Of a DNA stretch of 64,000 nucleotides, positions 56,001 through 64,000 are shown piece by piece. The stretch is from Ditylenchus dipsaci (lineage: Eukaryota > Nematoda > Chromadorea > Rhabditida > Anguinidae). The position numbers and the translations under genes are program-made. The notes below the pieces were generated by a model, which saw nothing but the letters and a program-made list of their open reading frames with translations, was not told where the DNA came from and did no database searches. The stretch spans positions 345,432-409,431 of the forward strand of contig SADC01001361.1 of NCBI GenBank assembly GCA_004194705.1, read 5' to 3'. Every line of letters begins with the position of its first letter. The first letter of the stretch is position 1.

Positions 56001-59000
56001 TTTTTAGGCAAGCCTAATGGTCCAAACAAGACGTGCTAATATGGTGCAGAACGAACTAACAACAAAGCTAACTTGCAACCGGAAGACTTTGAATGCAAGA
56101 ATGGCTGCTGCGGAAGCGAAGAGAGCAAGAAAAATCTTAAAAGAAATAGCTAGTTCCCGAGCAAAGGAAGCGACCAGAATACGTCTTTGTAAGCTGCTTT
56201 ACATTACTCTTTGGTAGTGGTTATAAGGCTTTTGTTTTAGTGAAACTTGCCGAAGGAAAGGTAAAGCAGTCAAAACACGCTCAAGATGATGTCGAAGCCA
56301 AAGCAATTCTCTCAGCTAAGCGGAAGCAAGCAGTTGGCAAAAGATGGGATAATTCAAACGAGAGGTATAAGCAGCGAGTAGATGCGACCGCAAAAACACG
56401 TTAGTTTTTCTTGTTAATTTGATAATTTTTTCACTAATTACATAGGAAGAAAAGAACCACTTCGTAAGAGTGTGAGCACGCAGGCTGACTTGACCAGTGC
56501 TGTGATTGAAAAGCTTCATAGTGAAAAGAATATGCTTATTAATCGCTTAACTGATCCAAAAAGACGCTTATCTGTCTGTTTTACTTTTCTTGAAATTTTA
56601 CCATTTAGAACTTATACATGTATAATTCTAGACACCGAGAAAACCACTAAATGAGATTGGAAGAACGGCTTCACTTTCCGAATCGAAGGAATTGCAAGTG
56701 CATTTCGCGGAAACAAAAACAGAACGCTTTCATTTAAGGAATACGAAGAAGCGTCCAGAAAAGTTCGCCGCGACTAGGAATTCTTTCTCCTGCCAGAGAA
56801 GGTACATTGTATAATGGAAAATATGTTCAATTTAACTGAATTCTTTTAGCTAATGAAACTATGCCGAAGCTCACTCCGCTAGAAGATTTCAAAATCTGTG
56901 CTGGTCGTTTCAACGGAAAGGAAAGGCGTTATCTTAAATCTGACTTACAGAAGGTAATTTTTTCAGCTCTCCGCAATATTTTGGTTAGCCTGGTCTTTAG
57001 ATCAACAAGGATTTCCTAGCGCCAACCGATAAAGTCTGTGCTCTCAAAAAGAAATTGTCTTCTATCCTTCAAGTGAACGAAATTTCGTTTATAATACGTT
57101 TTGACAATCGAATGATTCATATTCAGTATATTTAGCTAATTTACATTTCACCATAGCACATATTTCGACAATACAGTGTGCAGACATTGGGGAACACAGA
57201 AAACTGATTGTCGAAGTAGCTTTCGGTATCATCTGATTGTCAAAACGTATTATAAACGAAATAAGCGATTGGCGAACTATCTTAATTGGCGTAATATCAT
57301 CTTTTTGAAGTGTCTGATTATTCAAATAGGCGCTTTTTGAATTATCTAATTGTCAAAACTATGTAAAGCCGATATATTATCTGTTTTTGAGGATGCTTTT
57401 CTCATTATGGCTTTTTATGGTGCATTCTCTTACAGACAACTTAATTCAAGGTGAAATCGTTTGAATGTTCAACAGTTTAAATTGTCATGTGAGTTTTCCT
57501 CAATTTTCTGAGATCATAGATGTTTGATGACACTAAAGTAGGCAGAGTGGTGCCTTTACTAAGCTAAGAGATGTCTGAGCATAGGATACCAGGCGCATTC
57601 GTCGGCTTCAAGTCTACGAAAATTGGCTCCGACGCCAGGCACCTATGAATATGAATGTATGAATTGGCGTCCGTGTTTTGGTGCGACCTGAGTAGTCTAA
57701 AAGCTTACATATAACGACAAAAACAGGGTGTTCGATAATAAAAAACACTCCAACTACGGGTTGTGAACAAGCGCGATTCGGAGTATTAAAACTGCAACTG
57801 CACGCTGCGGCACCAGCACAAACCGCAGAGACCAATTCTAAAACCCATCAGAAAAGCATTCACCTGGTGCCATGCCAAAAATTTTCTTACAGTTCGGTGC
57901 AGCCAGCGTCGTGAACATGGATTCTACTTTCGATTAGTGGATGGTTGCCATTTCATTGCCTTGAGTAGCTTTGATCATTTCGTTACTTTTTAAATAACTC
58001 CAGCCAGTTTATTTTGTCTTGGAAAACCTTCTCACTGCTTTAAATATTCTTCTATAGTGAGTGGTTCGAGTGGTTAGCAAAAACGAATTATTATTTTGGG
58101 AAGGTTAATCGATTAACTAGTACTTTTGTGCAGAACAAAGAAAATGGAAAAGATAAAAAATCGATAATTTTAAAATGATATTCACCTTTCTTGTGCGCAT
58201 GTTCAGCAGGCGTTCTGCAGCATATACTTGGTCACCGTCCACAGGATCCATTTTCTACAAATTTGAGTAATTAAATAATTTCACAACAGAAGCAAACAAT
58301 TTAAAACAATCAAAAAGTTTTGAATAAATACAAACCAAACTTCAAAAATCTTTTGCAATTTCAATGCTAAATGCTGTCGCTGCCAAAAACAACAACAAAC
58401 AACAGAGACTGAATGAATAAAAGGGAAGGGACGGACATACACTGCAAGCGTGTGTGTATAGGGAGCAAAAGGCAATGCCAAACACACACACATCCACCTA
58501 TCAACAAAGAAATATGTCTCGCAGCCTATCTGTCTTTTTGTTGAGCGCATCAGCTCTAACACTCTGCTGTCATATTCTTTTTTATTGTTGCATCTTAAAG
58601 TAGAATTGACAACTAGAGAGACACAATATAGAAATATTGCAAACAAATGATTAATGGCGGAAGGTTGAAACAGCTTTTATAAGTTGAGAAACGTAAATTT
58701 TGTGAAAATTGGAATGCAATAGACTCTCTGGTTATTGGACCAAGCTGATCACTACTACTGAGACTACTATAGATAAGTGGTCACTACAGCAGGGATTACT
58801 GCTTGAGATACGTGACCATGGCGGGGTTACTTACTAGTAGAGATGTCCGTTTGTCTTTTTGCAAAATTACAAATGCGATATTTTTGGTTAAAAAAGCGAA
58901 GAACCTTTTTTTTGTTATGGCCCATGCTGAAAACAAAATAAAATAATTTTGGCTTCAGTGATGGGTAAGCAGGCAGTTTGCGCCTCAGCACCGCTCCACA

Positions 59001-59473
59001 CCCCAGGGTTTTCCAGACTATCGCCCCGGCACTGCCCCATACCATCCGGGGTGGTGCGCACAAGGTCATGTAGCAGTTCCAAAGATTTTTTTTAGATGCT
59101 ATTATGCTTCTACGCGATTTCTAAGGCCAATTTGATTAAAATTAACAAAATTGAAACCATCTTGCAAAGTTTTAAGAGAAATTTAAAAAATCCGAGCACC
59201 CCGTACTCCGCCCTAGCACCAAATCCTGCCTTCGCCCCGCGCCCCTGACTCTTTTTATTAGCGGCCTAGCACCGCCCCACGCCCCGAGGCAAACCCGGCC
59301 ACCGCTCCGGCACTGCCCCAAGCCCTAAAACATATTTGTCTACAGTCTAACCATGATATAGTAGTGACATCCCTAAGAATTCGATTCCCAGCTGACTGGG
59401 ACACTTTTTTAGAATTTATGTGCTGAAAAAATGTCAGACTCACCTGGCGGTCGATCTTTTGAAGTGTAGCCAT
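50026..59473 (-). CDS. Polycomb-type chromobox (CBX/Pc) protein
   Basis: This is a nuclear reader of methylated histone H3, Polycomb type. Exons are 59444-59473 ([10 protein letters not shown]), 58186-58254 ([18 protein letters not shown]), 54488-54722 ([38 protein letters not shown], then a basic RRPARK hook), 54156-54430 and 53659-53830 (both Glu/Ser-rich, acidic) and 50026-50369 (ends [12 protein letters not shown], stop). The chromodomain spans exons 2-3 and has the aromatic cage residues Y (VYAAE), W and W/Y of KWKGW..YNTWEP; the NILDxRLI form fits Pc rather than HP1. There is no chromoshadow domain. A typical C-terminal Pc box was not seen. Phases agree at all junctions. Confidence 0.88.
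51298..51726. mobile_element. TTAA-type MITE
   Basis: The ends GGCAGGTTCACAATAAGTGT and ..TTGTGAACGTGCC are inverse. Flanks are TTAA/TTTA. Confidence 0.65.
51757..52129. mobile_element. TTAA-type MITE carrying a tRNA-like sequence
   Basis: The ends AGGACCATAGCCGTCACCGA and its inverse ending ATGGTCCT have flanks TTAA/TCAA. The interior (51880-51960, minus strand) resembles a tRNA. Confidence 0.65.
51880..51960 (-). repeat. tRNA-like (A-box/B-box) sequence
   Basis: On the minus strand TAGTGCAGTGGTAGAGCG resembles a tRNA D-arm/A box, and about 35 nt on GAGTTCGATTCCTAG resembles the T-arm/B box. Acceptor and T stems do not pair well, so it is tRNA-derived rather than a working gene. Confidence 0.45.
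53118..53479. mobile_element. mariner-type MITE
   Basis: The ends TTAGGTTGATCCAAAAGTTG and its inverse are flanked by TA. TTAGGTTGxxxCAAAAGT is a mariner-like terminus. The interior has the GGGGGACCAAGG core. Confidence 0.8.
53867..54138. mobile_element. hAT-type MITE with TCTGACTGTCAGAAA words
   Basis: The ends CAGTGTTCTCAATAGTCAGA and its inverse have a perfect 8-bp duplication GTTGTAGG (53859-53866 and 54139-54146). It makes up most of the 325-nt intron between two chromobox exons. Confidence 0.9.
55254..57378. mobile_element. Uncharacterised DNA transposon with long TIRs and a multi-exon gene
   Basis: Inverted ends of about 125-165 bp (GATATATTGGCTTTACATAG ... CTATGTAAAGCCGATATATT) enclose a plus-strand multi-exon gene (56017-57105). 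No known transposase motif was seen. Confidence 0.6.
56017..57105 (+). CDS. Lysine-rich coiled-coil protein of an unclassified transposon
   Basis: Plus-strand exons: 56017-56190 ([33 protein letters not shown]), about 56241-56400 ([40 protein letters not shown]), 56449-56570 ([20 protein letters not shown]), about 56631-56800 ([24 protein letters not shown]), about 56851-56953 ([24 protein letters not shown]) and 57001-57073 ([20 protein letters not shown]). It is basic with a heptad-like middle. Most junctions agree in phase; the one near 56800-56850 does not. Its place between TIRs says transposon protein, but I recognise no superfamily. Confidence 0.45.
57379..58185. other. Chromobox intron, nothing recognised
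   Basis: No conserved coding block. Minus-strand open frames here look non-coding. Confidence 0.35.
58838..59371. mobile_element. hAT-like fold-back element with GCACCGCCCC words
   Basis: The left end TAGAGATGTCC and right end GACATCCCTA are inverse hAT-like termini. Both arms repeat GCACCGCTCC/GCACTGCCCC words (58985-59060 and 59195-59330). No target duplication was resolved. Confidence 0.5.
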
Positions 59474-60690
59474 ATGGAGACTGAACTGTGAAAAGATATA
59501 ATTTTGAAAACACACAGGGGGATCATGGCAGTTTCAAGCCATGTTTCTTGTGTCTTATGATCCAACTTTTTTATGTGTTGGGAAAAAAATATTAAAATTT
59601 CTTAAAGTATATCGACTATGCTCTGTCGCGGATGCGATAGCCAGAATTAGACCTTATCAAGAACAGCCCAATGAGAGTAATTTTGTGATTTGTTTAGTAA
59701 TTTTTTTCCCACTTTTTTGGGCTATATTTTAGTCTTTTTGACTAGGAAAATAAGTTTTTAATTTTAATTAAAGAGTTGTTGATAAGTAAGCGCCCTTTCA
59801 AAGGGAAAACTTTTGGCCTTTCAATAGGAATTATCTGGAAAGATAGGCATATTTTGCCTATCGTTAAAACTTTGATCATTTCCCAACTTTTGGCGCACAT
59901 AACGGCCTTTGTTAACAGGCACATTAAACTGTAAGTAAACAAAGGGTCCAAATAACATTATTTGATCCAATATCTGGCAAAATATGATTCATATCATATT
60001 TTGCTAGTTGTACGCCAATAACAACCTCCAATCGGAGAAATGATTAGGAAGTAGCCCATCTGGGGACCAACTACTCCACCCCCTGGGAGGGAAAAAGTGG
60101 CGTATAAAAACCAGCCCGATCAGTAGATCGGGGTCAAACAAATCTAATTCGTCCCAGCACGTATTGTTTGTCCAGGGAGGCCTCTGCAAATCTCTTGTGA
60201 TTTGTATGCTGTTTATTGCGCCTTAGCAACTGTATCTTGTTACTTTTGCTTAGGCGCTGGGTCTGTTGGGCACTTAAATAATTGTATTTTGTTACCTTTA
60301 TTTCTGTGCATTTTGGAGTAAATAAAGGAGTTATTTACTTGTATTGTATCATTGTAACCCGAAAAACCCCTGGGAATTTCGTTTAGGCGGCTTATCGAAT
60401 CCACGCGGTTTCGGTAATCCGAGAAGGTTCGAAAGGAACCTTCACCCCATATATTGGCAAAGACCGAAGCGAGCTTAAAGGCACTCGCTTTGTCTTTGAC
60501 ATGCTCTACAAGATGGCATTAACAGAATATTCGAAAATATTCGAATCTCTAAATAAATATAATTTTTTGCGCTAGCTCGGGGGGGGGGGTGTCTGTCGAC
60601 ATTTGTCTCTTTCTGGCTAACTGTATACGGCAAAAATGACGTATACAGTTAGCGAAAAGGTGACACATGTCACACGACAATTATTACTAC
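59474..60690. other. Intergenic; possible solo-LTR-like stretch
   Basis: 60007-60350 starts TGTACG and holds a TATAAAAA near 60103 and AATAAA near 60321, as an LTR would. No second copy or clear target duplication was found. 60585-60680 has a small inverted repeat around TAACTGTATAC. Confidence 0.3.
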
Positions 60691-60935
60691 AGTCGACTCT
60701 CGATAAACCGCCACCCCAAAAGTTCGTTCCCACCTTGGTCCGACACTTTTTTTAGCTTGATTTTTGAAATATTTTGCCAAACCTGATTCGTCAGTCTAAT
60801 CCGAAATACCGCAAGGATTCTGATTTTACCGGTCGTTTTTCGGAATGGTAACACTTTTGCCGTAAAGACCCGCGCCTCTCGATAAACCGCCACCCTATTT
60901 TCAGAAAAGGGTGGCGGTTTATCGAGAGTCGACTG
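60690..60935. mobile_element. pogo-type MITE
   Basis: The ends CAGTCGACTCTCGATAAACC and GGTTTATCGAGAGTCGACTG are perfect inverses, flanked by TA. Confidence 0.85.
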
Positions 60936-61156
60936 TATTAGTGACAAATGTCTGGCTACCATTTATAGGTTTTAACACTGCCATTCTTGAAAATCACTTC
61001 TATCATGAAACTTATCACCTTGACAAACAAGTATTTATTATAAAAGACACTTTAAAGCATAATTTTGTAAATTAAGCATGCTTGACATCTTAGGTTGTCT
61101 TTTCTGTAAGAGTAGCTTCAGCCGGGTATTTGGTCATAAATCCAGCTGAAGAAAAT

Positions 61157-62747
61157 CTATTCAGTCCAGAATTGATCAGGCTCTGGGTGTGGTGGGATTT
61201 TCGCCATCATTCGATATGCTGAAAAACAATAATTAATCTTTCGTTTTTTCATAAGAAAGAAAAAAAATTATGATGGTGTTAGGTCTTTTGAAAGGCTTGG
61301 CATGTCGAAGTCAAAAGTAGGTACCGTATATGCTCTATTAATCGCCATTGGGCGATTTGTTTTCAACCTCTGAAAAATTAAAAAATTTGGATTTGAGATT
61401 TTCGGGTGCGTAACCATATTCTGAAAGATAGAATTGTGTAAACTCGTGGTAACTAAGAAAATGCAAAAAACAGAATTGCGAAAAAGACTCCAGGCTGAGA
61501 TATGGGACCCGCTGGTGGGCGATTATTAGAGCATACTTGGTAGTCTGACTTACATTTTTACTTTATCGGGTGAACTTTGGCAAACTTTCCTAGAATGGAT
61601 AAAATTAGCCGGACAAAAAAGGTCACTGTATTCTCTCTAATTAGCGACCATCCCCTCTCATTAGCCCCCCCCCTAACTTTAAGTGGTCTGAAACTTCTGT
61701 TTTCATTAACTTTTTAAGCTCTGTAAAAATTTTAAAAATCTAACAGGCACTTTTCACAGAGCTCAAAAAGTTAATGAAAACAGAAGTTTCATACCACTTA
61801 AAGTTTGAAAAAATTGCCAGTCTCTAACAGGATTATTCAAGCGCCGGAGCTCAGCAGGCGCTCCGCCGGCTTCAAAAAAGCGCCGGCGCTCCGCCGACAC
61901 TAGAATAAGCGTTGACGCCAAGTTAAGGCCGGCTCTATATTTGCTATACTTCAAACACAAAAAGTGACACAAAAAGTTTGTATCACACTGTGACATTTGT
62001 TTGCTTTTCGAGTCATTTAATAAAAAAAATCGTGAAAATCAGCTAAAACCATCGTCTTTCGGAATAATCGCCGGCGCCTTAAAAGCCCTGGCGCTTACAG
62101 TACCGGCGCTTGGTCAGCGCTCCGCCGGCGAAAATTTAAGCGCCGGCACTTAGCCGGCGCTCCGCCTGGTAGCTTAAACAATCCTGCTCTCTAATAAACG
62201 CCCAGGGCACTTATTAGAGAGAATACGGCAATTGAGAAACTTCAATTTCATTTCGGTCGCCTTATGATGGACCATACTCGTCAATAAAATGATATTTTGT
62301 GTCGCTTTTTTAGAGAGTTTTTGTGTTTTTGTTGAAAAAGAAGTAAACTTTAAAACTTTTTATTATTTGAGTTGATTTACCTAGTCATTTTCATACCAAG
62401 TCGGTTTTACATCGTTTTATTCGCCAAGCGTTCATGCTCTCAACATATTCTTTTCATTGTCAAATACTACCTTTGTTCAAGAATCCGTGAAGTTGATCGT
62501 TTTCCTCCGGCTCATCTTCATATTCCACTAGCAAGCGGTAGTAAACTAGGCGAATCATAATGAAGTGGGTATATAGTTTTATGAAATGCATGATTATCAT
62601 GAACAACATTAGGTTGTCATTCGCAGGACAAATAGCCCCAGTTGGATAACAACAATAATAAGGATAGATGTCAGGAAGATCCAATTCTGGTTGGCCAATG
62701 TCGGTCCACATTTCATGAGAATAGACAGAAATGTTGCTAGTAGTCAT
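61157..62747 (-). CDS. Small membrane protein, 112 aa, two exons, unrecognised
   Basis: Exon 1 (62471-62747) starts MTTSNISVYSHEMWTDIGQP. It has a Tyr/Cys-rich stretch YPYYCCYPTGAICP and one hydrophobic segment (LMLFMIIMHFIKLYTHFIMI, about residues 46-65), then an acidic EYEDEPEEND. Exon 2 (61157-61218) gives YRMMAKIPPHPEPDQFWTE and stop. The donor GTAGTA and CAG acceptor agree in phase (1), and the joined protein has no internal stop. I do not recognise the family. The size and single membrane span would suit a small organelle-membrane subunit, but that is a guess. Confidence 0.55.
61627..62229. mobile_element. TACCGTAT-type MITE with a nested hAT element
   Basis: The outer ends GTATTCTCTCTAATTAGCG and TTATTAGAGAGAATACGG are inverse. 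A hAT-type element (61828-62186) is inserted inside. Both lie in the intron of the small membrane-protein gene. A related element lies at about 61322-61546. Confidence 0.7.
61828..62186. mobile_element. hAT-type fold-back element with GCGCCGGCGCTCCGCCGGC words
   Basis: The ends CAGGATTATTCAAGC and GCTTAAACAATCCTG have 8-bp flanks GTCTCTAA/CTCTCTAA (one mismatch). GC-rich palindromic word arrays at both ends contrast sharply with the AT-rich surroundings. Confidence 0.8.
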
Positions 62748-64000
62748 TTTGAACTAACTAAAATTCGACCGTTGAGTTCAATTTAACTTAGTATAGTAGA
62801 TGAAGTAGGTTTTCATATTTGTAAAAAAAATTTATGGCACTCTATGCATAAAAAACAGGCTGCCACAAATTTTTAAAGGGAGCAAGGGTTTTAAAGCTAA
62901 AAGTTCCACAGTAATAAAAATAACTAAATGTATTAAAAACTAGTTTTGGTAACTATTAAAGGTTGCTTTACGAATTTCAAAAAAAAAGTAAAATATTTAT
63001 TTGTGTTTTTACGAATAACGAAAATTTCATTCATAAAAATCCCTACCTGGTGGCACGCTACTTTTTTTGGCGTGCTTGACTAGTTCTAGGGGCAATTCGA
63101 CTTTTTCAAGGTCCGATTCGGAATCAGCGACCCAAATTGCCCTAGGACTGGTCAAACAAGCCAAAATAATTAGGGAGCCACCAGGTGGAATCAAACCTGC
63201 GCACCATTTTGGGCCAAAAAACGCAAACGCTTACGCACTTATTTGACACTCCGTACTTCAGAGAAATGGTCACTACAGCAGGGGTTACTTCTTGACACAC
63301 GTGACTAACGACCACTAAAGATGCGCATTGAGTAAAAAAAAGTATCCCGCGCGCATTTGATTGTGCCAAATTGTCATCAACAAATATGATCATCTGATAA
63401 GTCAGAAAATAATAAATCCTAAAACTAAAAGAAGACGAAAATTGAATAAAAAGCCTTAGTACTGATCGGTGCAGCTAGAGGAAAAGCAGATGAATCATGT
63501 AATATTTTTCTTTTTGGTAAAGGCGAGCCAAGACAACGGTGGGAAACAAATTAGAATAATGGCTCAAATGTTGGGGCATTGCTTAAGGACAATACAGCAA
63601 AACAGAACATTTGGCTTGCTTTTTACGGGCTTGTAACAAATGAAAAAAATATTTGTATGCCTTTTTGTATACCTTTGCTCAAGTTTGGGAAAAGATAAGA
63701 CTTTTAATAGTCACTTATACCGTAAATCTTCTAACAAACATCATAAAGAGGGTTGAAAAATGATTTTTGGTAGATCTTTGAGATTCCGAATCTTATTTTT
63801 TTACCGACCCATATTAGAAAAAATTCATGCAACATTTTTGCCAGAATATCTCTACAGTCAAACTTCTTTATAAGCTACACTACATATGTCATGGCCGCCA
63901 ACCCCTTCCGATAGCTGGCCCCAATATAAATAAAGGAAAGGAGTTAAATAAGTTTATTGGGTTTAGATAATAAATAATAATACATTTAGATTAGAAACCA
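62748..64000. other. Upstream flank, repeats only
   Basis: 63170-63260 (minus) has a second tRNA-like stretch with GGTTTGATTCCACC as B box. A GGTCACTACAGCAGGGRTTAC sequence here (about 63267) is shared with 58780-58800. A pogo-type left end (CAGTCAAACTTCTTTATAAG) starts at 63855 and runs to the window edge. No gene seen. Confidence 0.45.

Noticed and set aside
60007..60350. Solo LTR with TATA and AATAAA
   Set aside because: It starts TG, but there is no matching target duplication and no second copy in the window, so it is kept only as a note.

Overview
The window is nuclear DNA of an invertebrate metazoan. It is AT-rich, and its protein genes are split by GT-AG introns into many short exons. 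Four conserved animal genes can be read by joining exons whose phases agree. They are PHKA (regulatory alpha-type subunit of phosphorylase kinase, minus strand, 32702 down past 406), BUD31 (minus, 36323-35605), TAF8 (minus, 43948-40655) and a Polycomb-type chromobox gene (minus, 59473-50026). A small membrane-protein gene lies at 62747-61157. I cannot name the species. The gene set and the transposon types (hAT, PIF/Harbinger, piggyBac, MULE, pogo, TTAA MITEs, Ty3-like LTR) only say animal, not vertebrate-like in layout.

Layout: 406-32702 is one PHKA gene whose exons (17-153 nt) are scattered through introns packed with transposable elements. Those introns hold a MULE remnant (3.7-5.7 kb), a pogo-like element with nested copies (9.8-11.2 kb), a possible plus-strand nested gene (13.0-15.9 kb), several fold-back elements, and a complete 2.36-kb LTR retrotransposon with identical LTRs that encodes only gag and protease (27604-29960). 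Region 33142-34900 is a PIF/Harbinger-derived element that carries a deleted transposase and the 3' exons of a host gene, RTRAF. It sits inside a duplicated copy of the TAF8 3' end, so the TAF8 locus acts as an empty site. BUD31 follows, with a 182-bp MITE inside its second coding exon that can be spliced out in frame. Then come two hAT-derived elements (36952-38206 and 38290-39693), TAF8, a nest of TTAA-type elements including a piggyBac-like element (44.2-47.6 kb), the chromobox gene, and more nested MITEs to the end.

The most unusual feature is a shared architecture. At least a dozen unrelated elements (hAT with 8-bp duplications, MULE-type, Harbinger-type) have arms built from arrays of a short, often palindromic word, and each family has its own word. 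Examples are ATGTTTCGCGAAACAT, CGGGTACCCG, CAGATAAAATTTATCTG, CCAGGATCCTGG, CGAGCGCTCGA and GCGCCGGCGC.

Single-base length changes, usually next to short base runs, break the frame in conserved exons of PHKA, TAF8 and BUD31 and in gag. These may be consensus errors in the assembly rather than gene decay. All family assignments come from reading translated exons against remembered family patterns; no search was run.
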